Positions 7,704-15,520 of a DNA stretch of 28,047 nucleotides are shown one piece after another (the stretch's first letter is position 1; every line of letters starts with the position of its first letter). The stretch is taken from the NCBI GenBank assembly GCA_000496215.1, contig KI543221.1:19466-47512 (forward strand). The letters are read 5' to 3'. The position numbers were made by a program, and so were the translations under genes. Below the pieces are notes generated by a model that worked only from the letters and a program-made list of their open reading frames with translations, did not search any database and had not been told where the DNA came from. This DNA comes from an uncultured archaeon A07HN63 (GTDB lineage: Archaea > Halobacteriota > Halobacteria > Halobacteriales > Haloferacaceae).

Positions 7704-8119
7704 GCTTCTCAACTGGCCGTCACGACGACCCGACACCCGCCAGCGGGGAGGCTGCGGATTCGAGCGACGAGGAGCATATCGCTATCGCCGGTGGCTCAAT
7801 CGTCAGTGATACGGTCGCCAGCGAGTTGATCGACGAGGTTACCGACGCCGTCGACGACGCGATCACCGGCGAGCAAACCAAGACGAACGGCTTCGAGTTT
7901 GTCAACAAGCCCGAACATCACGACCCGGTCGTTCGCGCAACTCGGGCCTACGAGCGCGGCGACGTATCGGTCGGCCCGCTGTCGGCCGACGACATCGACC
8001 GGTTGAAGTCGTTCGTCGCCCGCGCGGAGGCCGGCGCCTTCGAGGTACGGGAGAACCCCAAAATCGAGGCGACGGTCCGGATCGCCAGACTACTCGTTTG
8101 CGACCATCACCGCGAATAA
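7700..8119 (+). CDS. Uncharacterised haloarchaeal protein coupled to the RHH gene
   Basis: I do not recognise the family. The 139-aa product begins with an acidic, probably disordered tail (about residues 1-30), followed by helical segments (SELIDEVTDAVDDAI) and a C-terminal half that looks folded (DDIDRLKSFVARAEAGAF, then KIEATVRIARLL). There are no membrane segments and only one Cys, near the C-terminus. I start it at the ATG at 7700 rather than further upstream, because that ATG overlaps the previous stop as ATGA and the upstream residues duplicate the end of the preceding gene in another frame. Tight coupling suggests it works with the RHH/coiled-coil protein, perhaps as a binding partner. 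Confidence 0.7.
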   Translation: MSFSTGRHDDPTPASGEAADSSDEEHIAIAGGSIVSDTVASELIDEVTDAVDDAITGEQTKTNGFEFVNKPEHHDPVVRATRAYERGDVSVGPLSADDIDRLKSFVARAEAGAFEVRENPKIEATVRIARLLVCDHHRE

Positions 8120-8160
8120 ACCGACAGCAGCGGAACCGGCCGGCGTGTGGGTTGTGGCCG

Positions 8161-9402
8161 CTATTCGTCGTCGCCACCACCGACGGTCATCAGCGTCGAG
8201 GTGATCTGTTCTCGCCACTGCGCGAACTCGTCGATTTCGGCCTCGAGGTCGGCGATGCGCTCGTCGATGTCGCCGTCGTCGTCCAGCCGGGCTTCGAGCG
8301 TGGCGACATCTTCGCTGATCGACTCAATATCCGCGGCGAGATCGGACAGGTGGTCGGCGTGGTCGTCGATCCGGGCGGCCAGCGCATCCCGTTGCTTGTC
8401 GGCCGCCTCGAAGCGGTCGTCGGCCTCGTCGCTGAGGTCCGCCAGTGAGTCGGCAACTGCTTCGATACCGTCGGAGATGTCGTCGATGTTGGCCTCGTTT
8501 TGCGAGGTCCGCTCGGCGAGTGTGTTGATTGTCTCACCGTGGTCCTTGGTGGTGTTTTTGACCGCATCGATCTCGTCGGTGTGGGCTGCGGTCGCGGCTT
8601 CGAGCGAATCGATCTTCGCCTCGTGAGTGTCGGCCCTGTCGAGCAGTTCCTCGATCCGGTCGTCGTGGTCGCTAAATCGAGTGTTGAGTGCCGCCCCGAC
8701 GCTGCCGATCTCCCCATCGTCGTCATCGTCGCCTGTCGCGCTATCCTCATCGCTCGCCGCGCTATCGTCGTTGCTCGTTTCGGTCTCTTCACTCGTTGCC
8801 ACAGCCTCGTCACTCGCTGTCACGACTTCGTCACTCGCTGCGGTAGCCTCATCGCTCACCGAGCTCTCCTCGTCGCTTGCCGTGCTGTTCTCGTCGCCTA
8901 CTGCGATGTTCTCGTCGCCCGCCATATCCTCGATTGCATCGGCTATCTCGGCGACGTCTGGTCCGCTCGGTTCGTCGTCTGCCGTCGGTTCTGTACTCGG
9001 TTCGTCGCTGGCGGCCCCCTCCTCGTCGGTTGTGACTGTCTCCGCGGACGCCACCGTCTCGGCCTCGTCGGCGTCGTCGAGTACCTCGATTTCCGGTTCA
9101 CCCATCCACTCACTCAGGTTATTTTCCAACTCCTCTGTATAGGTGTACGCCGTGGTCACTCCGTCGGTATCGATCCGGTGACGGAACACCAGTTCTCGGC
9201 CATCTTTCTCCCACGCGAGGTCGCCCGAGGCGTGAGACCCGACCGCGTCGATATCGGCGGATTCGGGAACACGCTCGCGTATCTCGACGGTCTGTGGTGT
9301 TTCCGACCAGTGCCGGATGTAGTACTCGATCCCGGGGTCGTCGTCCGAGAACTCAGTGTACGACTTGGTGACGGTAATGTCGTCTTTATTGATTGGTTCC
9401 AT
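8161..9402 (-). CDS. Acidic repeat and coiled-coil protein, function unknown
   Basis: Soluble 413-aa protein with three parts. Residues about 1-100 form a compact beta-rich domain (ITVTKSYTEFSDDDPGIEYY, later LVFRHRIDTDGVTTAYTYTEE). Residues about 105-230 are an extremely acidic, low-complexity linker containing roughly nine heptads of the type x-S/G-D-E-x-x-x. Residues about 240-405 are a long coiled coil with the heptad spacing of SMC/tropomyosin-like rods (repeats around DRIEELLDRADTHEAKIDSL). No signal peptide, ATPase or membrane segment is visible. I do not recognise a characterised family. A scaffold or chromosome/cell-structure role is possible from the architecture but unproven. It converges on the RHH operon. 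Confidence 0.78.
   Translation of the reverse strand: MEPINKDDITVTKSYTEFSDDDPGIEYYIRHWSETPQTVEIRERVPESADIDAVGSHASGDLAWEKDGRELVFRHRIDTDGVTTAYTYTEELENNLSEWMGEPEIEVLDDADEAETVASAETVTTDEEGAASDEPSTEPTADDEPSGPDVAEIADAIEDMAGDENIAVGDENSTASDEESSVSDEATAASDEVVTASDEAVATSEETETSNDDSAASDEDSATGDDDDDGEIGSVGAALNTRFSDHDDRIEELLDRADTHEAKIDSLEAATAAHTDEIDAVKNTTKDHGETINTLAERTSQNEANIDDISDGIEAVADSLADLSDEADDRFEAADKQRDALAARIDDHADHLSDLAADIESISEDVATLEARLDDDGDIDERIADLEAEIDEFAQWREQITSTLMTVGGGDDE
8731..8919 (-). repeat. Degenerate 21-bp tandem repeat encoding acidic heptads
   Basis: About nine imperfect copies of a 21-bp unit inside the coiled-coil protein gene (residues about 162-224). Successive units read GDENIAV, GDENSTA, SDEESSV, SDEATAA, SDEVVTA, SDEAVAT, SEETETS. 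The period matches seven codons exactly, so copy number can change without breaking the frame. Confidence 0.75.
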
Positions 9403-9679
9403 GTTTTGGGAATACGTCTAGCTATCGAACGCAACTCCTTACTAATATGTTGGTTCGCTACGCTATCGGAACGAGCTTCGGGGTACGGATCCTCTCGGGC
9501 AGTTCTCTCCGACAGAGATCACGCGGACGCCGATCCCGCCGAGACTGCCCTCGATCAGCTAGTTCGCTGGACCAGTCGGTGGCGGCTGAGCAGAGCATGA
9601 GCGGTCCACGGGCCGTCAGTATCTTCACGCTGACATCGCAAACCAGCAGTATGGTATCGGGCGGGTATCGTCGGCGGAG

Positions 9680-11140
9680 ATGGTCGGCGTGACCTTCGAC
9701 GCGTTCACCGACACCGAACGCGACGACGAGCCGCGGATCATCCTCCACGTCGATATGGACTGCTTTTACGCCTCGTGTGAACGCCTCCGCGAGCCCACCC
9801 TCCGCGGCGAACCCGTCATCGTCGGGATGGGCTACGAGGCGGGCGAGTCCCACGGCGCGGTCGCAACCGCGAGCTACGAGGCCCGCGAGTACGGGATCGA
9901 GAGCGCGCAGGCGATCAGCGAGGCGCTCGAACTGTTGCCCCGCGCCGAGGATGACGCTGACGGCGAATCAGTCGAGAGCGACCCCGAAGCTGCCGACAGC
10001 GACCAGACCGACAGCGACGACGACGCAGGCTACTACCGGCCCGTCGATCTCGATTTCTACGAGGATGTCGCCGGCGACGTGAAGGAAATACTGCAGGAGA
10101 GCGCCGACGTGGTCCGCGAGGTGAGCATCGACGAGGCGTATCTCGACGTGACCAACCGCACGAGCTGGGATCGGGTCGACGATGGGAACGACACTGAGGG
10201 CGACGCCGACGCGACGGCCACGGCCGACAGCCGGACGATTGCTGAGGGGTACGCCCGCCACGTCAGACAGCGGATCGCCCGCGAGGTCGGCGTCCCGGCC
10301 AGCGTCGGCGTCGCGCCGAACATGGCGACCGCGAAGATCGCCAGCGACCACGACAAGCCGGACGGCCTCACCGTCGTCCCGCCCGGCGCGGTCGAGGACT
10401 TTCTCGCGCCGCTGTCGGTCGAGGCGATCCACGGCGTCGGCCCTGTCACCGCCAGCGAACTGCGCGAGATGGATATCGAGACCGCCGGCGACCTCGCCCA
10501 CGCCGACCCCGCCGCGCTCGTCGACCGCTTCGGCGAGCGCGGCCGGGCGATCTACGACCGCGCTCGCGGCGACGACGACCGCGCGGTGACGCCGACCGGC
10601 CGGCCGAAGAGCCTCTCGCGGGAGTCGGCGTTCACCGAGGCGACCGCCGACAGCGAGGCGAAACGCGAGCGACTGGCCGCGCTGGCTGCCGATGTCGCCA
10701 GCCGCGCCCGGAGCCGCGACGCGATGTACCGGACGGTCGGGATCAAGGTCGTCACGCCGCCGTTCGATATCAACACCCGCGCGGCCTCGCTGCCCGGCCC
10801 CGTCGACGACCCCGACCTCGTCGAGTCGATTGCGCTGGACCTCCTTGCGGAGTTTGCCGACAGCGAGGTCCGGAAGCTGGGCGTTCGCGTTTCGAACCTC
10901 CACTTTGGCGCGCGCGATCAGTCGACACTCGACGGCTTCGAGAGCGACGGCGACCTCGACTCGTTGCGGGAGTCTGCCGCCAGTGACTGGTCGGAATCGG
11001 TCACGACGACCGAGACCGACGCGCCGCTGACCGAGTGGACGACCGACGGAGATGGGGACGCCGACGCGAGGAGCGACGACGACAGCGATACAGCACCCAG
11101 CGAGCGGTCGGGACAGTCGTCGCTGGGCGAGTTCGACTGA
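9680..11140 (+). CDS. dinB: Y-family DNA polymerase IV
   Basis: Translesion DNA polymerase of 486 aa that copies past damaged bases with low fidelity. Catalytic carboxylates are visible in HVDMDCFYASCE (about residues 23-34) and SIDEAYLDV (near 150). A helix-hairpin-helix (IHGVGPVTASELREM, near 250) and the little-finger domain follow. Two haloarchaea-style acidic inserts interrupt the palm (about residues 94-116 and 164-178). The C-terminus is disordered and acidic and ends in a PCNA-binding box QSSLGEF (479-485). A second box-like motif, QSTLDGF, lies at 414-420. The ATG at 9680 is used; a GTG three codons later is an alternative. No UmuD- or ImuB-like partner is adjacent. Confidence 0.95.
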   Translation: MVGVTFDAFTDTERDDEPRIILHVDMDCFYASCERLREPTLRGEPVIVGMGYEAGESHGAVATASYEAREYGIESAQAISEALELLPRAEDDADGESVESDPEAADSDQTDSDDDAGYYRPVDLDFYEDVAGDVKEILQESADVVREVSIDEAYLDVTNRTSWDRVDDGNDTEGDADATATADSRTIAEGYARHVRQRIAREVGVPASVGVAPNMATAKIASDHDKPDGLTVVPPGAVEDFLAPLSVEAIHGVGPVTASELREMDIETAGDLAHADPAALVDRFGERGRAIYDRARGDDDRAVTPTGRPKSLSRESAFTEATADSEAKRERLAALAADVASRARSRDAMYRTVGIKVVTPPFDINTRAASLPGPVDDPDLVESIALDLLAEFADSEVRKLGVRVSNLHFGARDQSTLDGFESDGDLDSLRESAASDWSESVTTTETDAPLTEWTTDGDGDADARSDDDSDTAPSERSGQSSLGEFD

Positions 11141-11246
11141 GGCTCGCTGTCGATTCGGCCGGCTATCCGAGGGAACGGACTCGGCCCCAACCGATGTCAG
11201 CGACAGCAGGAACTATGTGTGCTCACGCAGACGTTGAGGCAAGTGA

Positions 11247-13153
11247 ATGAGTAACGAGGAAACGATCACGGTCGCGGACGTGAGTGCCGGCCCCAGCGGG
11301 ACCGACGACATCAAGTCGGGAACCCCCGTCTCGCTACCCGTCGTCGACCTGCTCACGGGCCGCGGCTTCATCACCGGCAAGAGCGGCAGCGGGAAATCGA
11401 ACACGGCCTCGGTCATCCTCGAAAACCTGCTGGACAACAACTTCCCCGTCCTCATCGTCGACCGCGACGGCGAGTACTACGGGCTCAAGGAGGCCTACGA
11501 GATTCTCCATGTCGGGGCCGACGAGGAGTGCGATATCCAGGTCACCGCCGACCACGCCGAGAAGATCGCCTCGCTCGCCCTCGAAGAGAACATTCCCATC
11601 ATTCTCGACGTCTCAGGCTATCTCGACAGTGCCGACGCCGACGAGCTGGTATTGGAAACTACACGCCACCTCTTTGCCAAGGAGAAAAAACTCAAGAAGC
11701 CGTTCCTGATGATCGTCGAAGAGTGCCACGAGTACATTCCCGAACAGAGCGGGATGGACGAGGTCGGCAAGATGCTGATCAAGATCGGCAAGCGCGGCCG
11801 GAAACACGGGCTCGGCATCGTCGGCATCAGCCAGCGACCCGCGGACGTAAAAAAGGACTTCATCACCCAGTGTGACTGGCTCGTCTGGCACCGCCTGACG
11901 TGGCGCAACGACACCAAGGTTGTCGGTCGTATCCTCGGCTCGGAGTACGCCGATGCCGTCGAGGAGCTGGGTGACGGTGAGGGGTTCCTCGTCGCCGACT
12001 GGTCGGCCGACGTGCGCCGCGTCCAGTTTCACCGCAAGAAGACCTTCGACGCCGGGGCGACGCCCGGTCTCGACGAGATCGAACAGCCGGAACTCAAATC
12101 CGTCAGCGACGATCTCGTCGACGAACTCACCGAGATCTCCGAGGAGAAAGCCCGCCGGGAGAGCGAGCTGGCCGACCTCCGGCAGGAACTCGACAAGAAG
12201 GAGGCCCGGATACAGGAACTCGAACGCGAGCTCGAAGAGGCCCGCGACCTGAGCCGGATGGCCGACCAGTTCGCCCAGGCCATGCTCCAGCGGTCGCAGG
12301 CGAGCTACCGCGGCGGCGATGACTCGCCGCCAGATGCGGCAGCAGGCGATGCCGACGCTACGGCGGGGAGTGCTGCCGATGACGCCGACGCATCAACCTC
12401 CGAAACCGAGGCGACCCCAGCCACCGACGGCGACACAGAATCTCCTGATACTGCCAGCCCTGACACCGATGGATCGGTCGACCCCGAGGCACTGGCCGAG
12501 GCGGTCGAGTCGGCCGACCTCGACGCCGAGGAGATGAGCGCGCTCGTTCCCGACGAGATACCCGACCAATCAGGCGATCAGTCGGGCGATGATTCGGATA
12601 GCGACGAGTACGACCAGGCGGTCGGTGTCAACCCCGATCCCGTCGACCCCTCGGAGGTGTCGGGACCCACCGAGGTCGAGCGGACCGACACAGACGACGA
12701 GGAGTCGATCACCAAGCGGTTCGGCACCGTCACGCAGAGCGATATCGCCGAGGAGGCTATGGAGTTCGCCGAGGCCGTCCAGCTTGGGACGCGACAGGCC
12801 GTGGTGTCGGAACTCAGCAGTCGGATCGACGACCTGCCGCTCCTGTCGGTCGGCATGTTGCGACACTACCGCGAGGAACGGAGAGCGAGCCGGTCTCGGC
12901 CCACATCGCCGCCGGTGGCGACGACGACCACCAGCTGGCCTACAGCCGGAATCGGCCACTCCGGCAGTCCCAGCTCATCCGCCACGTCGGTGAGGGCCGC
13001 TACGCGTACGCGATCCCCGATCTGATCCGGGAGGCTTACGCGGATCAGCTCTCGGAGTCGGAGCTGTCGACGATGGTCCAGGCGGTCGAGGCGAGCTTCA
13101 TCGATTCGGTCTCCGAACCCTCGATCGACGACTGGACAGACCCGGGCCGGTAA
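11247..13153 (+). pseudogene. HerA-type ATPase, broken by a -1 frameshift near codon 545
   Basis: Hexameric FtsK/HerA-like (DUF87) ATPase. The early part reads a Walker A box GKSGSGKS (about residue 50), Walker B LMIVEECHEYIP (about 155), a GIVGISQRPADV sensor segment and an arginine-rich WHRLTWRND segment. A coiled coil follows (about 290-345), then a long acidic linker (about 355-490). Within HYREER the frame breaks: the initial frame runs into Arg/Ser/Pro/Thr-rich nonsense and stops at 13025. The -1 frame, from about 12881, continues with sensible acidic haloarchaeal sequence (VSAHIAAGGDDDHQLAYSRN, then VGEGRYAYAIPDLI) to a stop at 13151-13153. One inserted G at about 12881 would restore a protein of about 635 aa. 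It lacks the neighbouring NurA nuclease typical of classical HerA. The ATPase core is intact even if the frameshift is real. Confidence 0.88.
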
Positions 13154-13171
13154 TAGAGCGGTCGTCGCGTC

Positions 13172-13816
13172 TCAGAGGTCGGCGACGAGGTCTTCGAGTG
13201 CTGCCCGCGGGTCGTCAGCCTTGGCGACGCCGCTTGCGAGCAGGATGCCCTCGGCGCCGAGCTCCTGTGCGGCGATCACGTCGTCACCCGTCGAGATACC
13301 AGCGCCACAGAATACGTCGACAGCGTCGTCAACGCCGCCAGCGGCATCGACGGCGTCGGTAACGATGTCCGGGTCGGCTGATGCGACCGATACGTCGCCG
13401 CCGATGAGTTCCGGCGGCTCGACGGCCACGGAGTCGGGCTGCAGAGCGGCCGCGGCGGCGATCTGGTCAGGGTTGTTCGCACAGACGCAGGTTTCGAGGC
13501 CGGCGCGCTCGGCGGCCTTGACCGCGGTGTCGATCTCGTCGAGCGTGCGGCGGTTCTCGGAGTGGTTGATGAGGGTCCCCTCCGCGCCGGCGTCGGCGAC
13601 GGCCTCGGCGAGCGTGCTACCGGTGAAGCTCCCGTGGCCGTTGGCCGAGACGTGCTGGGCCCACGTCTCGACACCGGTCTCGGAGACGGTGTCGATCTGG
13701 GCGGCCTGCGGTGAGACGGCGATGCGGACGCCGGATTCCTCGGCTACATCGCGGGCGGCGGTTGCGACGGCAATCGGATCACACGGGTACGCCTTGAGGT
13801 TCACCAGAATGAACAT
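13172..13816 (-). CDS. tpiA: Triosephosphate isomerase
   Basis: Glycolysis/gluconeogenesis enzyme that interconverts dihydroxyacetone phosphate and glyceraldehyde-3-phosphate; 214 aa, the short archaeal type. Active-site residues are in place: N6 and K8 (ILVNLKAY), catalytic H85 (LINHSENRR) and catalytic base E133 (AVEPPELIGG), with the phosphate-binding VFCGAGIS and LLASGVAK loops near the end. I use the ATG at 13814-13816, because the first beta strand begins immediately (MFILVNLKAYP) and a TATA-like element sits about 25-32 nt upstream. A longer frame adds 12 residues without family support. The gene converges on the HerA-type gene with only 18 nt between stops. Confidence 0.96.
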   Translation of the reverse strand: MFILVNLKAYPCDPIAVATAARDVAEESGVRIAVSPQAAQIDTVSETGVETWAQHVSANGHGSFTGSTLAEAVADAGAEGTLINHSENRRTLDEIDTAVKAAERAGLETCVCANNPDQIAAAAALQPDSVAVEPPELIGGDVSVASADPDIVTDAVDAAGGVDDAVDVFCGAGISTGDDVIAAQELGAEGILLASGVAKADDPRAALEDLVADL

Positions 13817-13840
13817 ACCAGATCGTTCGTGGCCGACACC

Positions 13841-13848
13841 AAATAGGT
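13841..13848 (-). promoter_or_regulatory. TATA-like promoter of tpiA
   Basis: Minus strand CCTATTTG, 25-32 nt before the chosen tpiA ATG. The spacing supports a leaderless transcript starting at that codon. Confidence 0.5.
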
Positions 13849-13907
13849 TCACCTTTCAGTCTCGTTATCGCGGTTCTCGTCACAGCCCGCTGACCCTGTC
13901 AGTGCCG

Positions 13908-14852
13908 ATGTCACAGCCCCAACAATCATTTGGGGGGCCGACGAGGAGTTACACGAACGTGTCGTTGCGTGAACTAATCGCCGACGTCGAGGCCCGCGAG
14001 TTGACGCTGACAGCCGTCAATACACCCGAGCACGTCGTCGAGGACCTCAGCGCGCAGTACGCCAACCGCAACGTTTCCGTGGAGAGCCGCGAGATGCCGG
14101 ACGAACCAACCCGGTTCGCCATCCTCCGTCGACAGGGCACCTTCGTGACCGCGATGCATCTCGACGATATCTACGCCGGCAGTATCGACGCGGCCGATGC
14201 CGAGGTTGCGGCGACGGCAGACGAGGAGGCGCGTGGCGACGACCAGCTCGACCCTGATGATACGAGCGGTGGCGATGTCTCGGCCGACGATATCCCGGCC
14301 GACGATCTTGACGACCCGACCATGTCGCCGGCTGCCTACAGCGAGCCGGTCCTCGACCACCTCGAGGAGACGCTGTTTACCTCCTACTCGATCAAGCAGA
14401 TGTTCATGGCCTCCCGGGAGATCGAGGATCGGGCGTGGCGCGTCGGCAGCGGCGAACTCCACGCTGGCTTTCAGACGGTCGAGGTGCTGTCGGGACAGGT
14501 CGAGACCTACAATCAGCTGGGTGCCAACACCGACCTCTCGGTGCACGCGTACGCCGCGCCGGTCAGCGAACCGTCGGCCACGCCCGATGCGGAGGGGTTT
14601 ACGCTCCATATCGAGCGCGACGACGAGCTCAGAAAGACGTGGTTCGTCGTCTACGACGGCGACGGCGTCGACGAGAACAAGTGTGCGCTCCTGGCCGAGG
14701 ATCGCGGCGCGGGCGAGTTCTATGGCTTCTGGAGTTACGACCCACAGACCGTCGACTACCTGCACGAGTATCTGCAGGGTGCCTACGGCCGGGGCGATTC
14801 TGACGACACCGATGACCCTGACGATACCGACAGCGATTCGCTGCCGGTGTAA
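13908..14852 (+). CDS. DICT sensory domain protein
   Basis: Soluble 314-aa protein. The N-terminal segment (about residues 18-90, from VSLRELIADVEAREL) and a larger C-terminal segment (about 145-290, with SIKQMFMASREIEDRAWR and ELHAGFQTVEVLSGQ) resemble the DICT sensory domain found next to cyclases and histidine kinases. An acidic, probably disordered insert (about 95-145) separates them. The tail is very Asp-rich. No output domain is present, so it may act as a stand-alone sensor or binding partner. The frame is open back to 13221, but upstream of 13908 it overlaps tpiA antisense and is not real. A GTG at 13959 is an alternative start where homology begins. Confidence 0.82.
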   Translation: MSQPQQSFGGPTRSYTNVSLRELIADVEARELTLTAVNTPEHVVEDLSAQYANRNVSVESREMPDEPTRFAILRRQGTFVTAMHLDDIYAGSIDAADAEVAATADEEARGDDQLDPDDTSGGDVSADDIPADDLDDPTMSPAAYSEPVLDHLEETLFTSYSIKQMFMASREIEDRAWRVGSGELHAGFQTVEVLSGQVETYNQLGANTDLSVHAYAAPVSEPSATPDAEGFTLHIERDDELRKTWFVVYDGDGVDENKCALLAEDRGAGEFYGFWSYDPQTVDYLHEYLQGAYGRGDSDDTDDPDDTDSDSLPV

Positions 14853-14871
14853 CGGTAGTCGCGAAATCAGC

Positions 14872-14892
14872 GCCGGGCACCTGTCGCCCGGC
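14872..14892. terminator. Hairpin between convergent DICT and aMBF1 genes
   Basis: Perfect 7-bp GC stem GCCGGGC / GCCCGGC (14872-14878 and 14886-14892) with a 7-nt loop, filling the 44-nt gap between the two converging stop codons. Its position fits a bidirectional transcription-ending structure; function is inferred. Confidence 0.5.
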
Positions 14893-14896
14893 AGAA

Positions 14897-15451
14897 TCAG
14901 TCGTCTTTCCGCTCGACAACGTCGCCAAGTGTCATCTCGCCGCTGGCGTTGCCGGACCACTCGGTGTCCTCGACATCGGTGCCCTCGGTGAGCGCGATCC
15001 CAAGCTTCGATTCGAGCTTTCCCCGCACCTCGTCGCTCGGTAACACGTCACCGCGTTCGAGCTTGCGGATGAGACTCGCCTTCTCGTTGAGGTCGTCGGC
15101 GAGATCCTCCTGTGTCAGCCCCTCGCTTTCGCGAGCATTCCGGATGCGGTCGTCGTAGTCGCCGGCGATCTCGTCCATATCGTCGAACATGTCCGACCGC
15201 GAGCGGCTCGACCCGCCGCCCGAACTGCCCGAGCCGCCCGATGTCGACGTGCTGCTGCCCGAACTGCCCGAGCTACCCGAGGTCGAATTGCCGCCCGAGG
15301 TGGAGTACTTGCTCGATCCCGACGACGAGGACTCCGTTTTGACCTCCGTCCCGAAGTCCGTACACTCGTCGCAGAGTTCCAGTTCAGCCCCCTCGACTTT
15401 CGTGGTGGTGAGCGACGACCCCTCGGCTCCACACATCTCACACTGTGCCAT
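14897..15451 (-). CDS. mbf1: Multiprotein bridging factor aMBF1
   Basis: Archaeal homologue of the eukaryotic transcription coactivator MBF1, 184 aa. An N-terminal zinc ribbon (C4, C7, C27, C30: CEMCG and LCDEC) is followed by a Ser/Gly/Thr-rich linker (about residues 38-84). A Cro-type helix-turn-helix comes next (about 98-150, RNARESEGLTQEDLADDLNE, then ASLIRKLERG). The short C-terminal tail ends GDVVERKDD. Archaeal MBF1 has been linked to ribosomes and translation as well as transcription. The ATG is supported by a strong TATA element 24-31 nt upstream. The linker is unusually long and encoded by repeated DNA. The gene converges on the DICT gene across a hairpin. Confidence 0.93.
   Translation of the reverse strand: MAQCEMCGAEGSSLTTTKVEGAELELCDECTDFGTEVKTESSSSGSSKYSTSGGNSTSGSSGSSGSSTSTSGGSGSSGGGSSRSRSDMFDDMDEIAGDYDDRIRNARESEGLTQEDLADDLNEKASLIRKLERGDVLPSDEVRGKLESKLGIALTEGTDVEDTEWSGNASGEMTLGDVVERKDD
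15218..15272 (-). repeat. Direct repeat in the Ser/Gly linker of aMBF1
   Basis: The 16-mer GCCCGAACTGCCCGAG occurs at 15218-15233 and again at 15257-15272, with further degenerate copies between. It encodes the SGSSGSSG-type linker. The linker length is therefore likely to vary between strains. Confidence 0.65.
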
Positions 15452-15473
15452 ACCACCGCGTAACGTGTGACCC

Positions 15474-15482
15474 TGTATAAAG
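15474..15482 (-). promoter_or_regulatory. TATA-like promoter of the aMBF1 gene
   Basis: Minus strand CTTTATACA, 23-31 nt before the aMBF1 ATG. It is a near-consensus haloarchaeal TATA box giving a leaderless message. Confidence 0.7.
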
Positions 15483-15520
15483 CATGCGCCACCCCCGCTG
15501 GTGCTCGCGCCTTCGCCGGC

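Noticed and set aside
8136..8160. Palindromic CCGGCCGG and weak stem between convergent genes near 8.14 kb
   Set aside because: The 5-bp stem with a 14-nt loop is within chance for such GC-rich sequence; not called a terminator.
8500..9600. 366-codon plus-strand frame opposite the coiled-coil gene
   Set aside because: Cys/Arg/Val-rich with repeats that merely mirror the acidic repeats of the real gene.
9968..10903. 311-codon minus-strand frame opposite the polymerase gene
   Set aside because: Antisense of a clear Y-family polymerase; no recognisable domain.
12870..12890. Programmed -1 frameshift as explanation of the HerA-type break
   Set aside because: No slippery X-XXY-YYZ heptamer or obvious downstream structure; simple single-base loss is more likely.
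13221..13907. Long N-terminal extension of the DICT protein
   Set aside because: This part lies antisense to tpiA and is Ala/Ser-rich nonsense; protein-like sequence starts only around 13908-13959.
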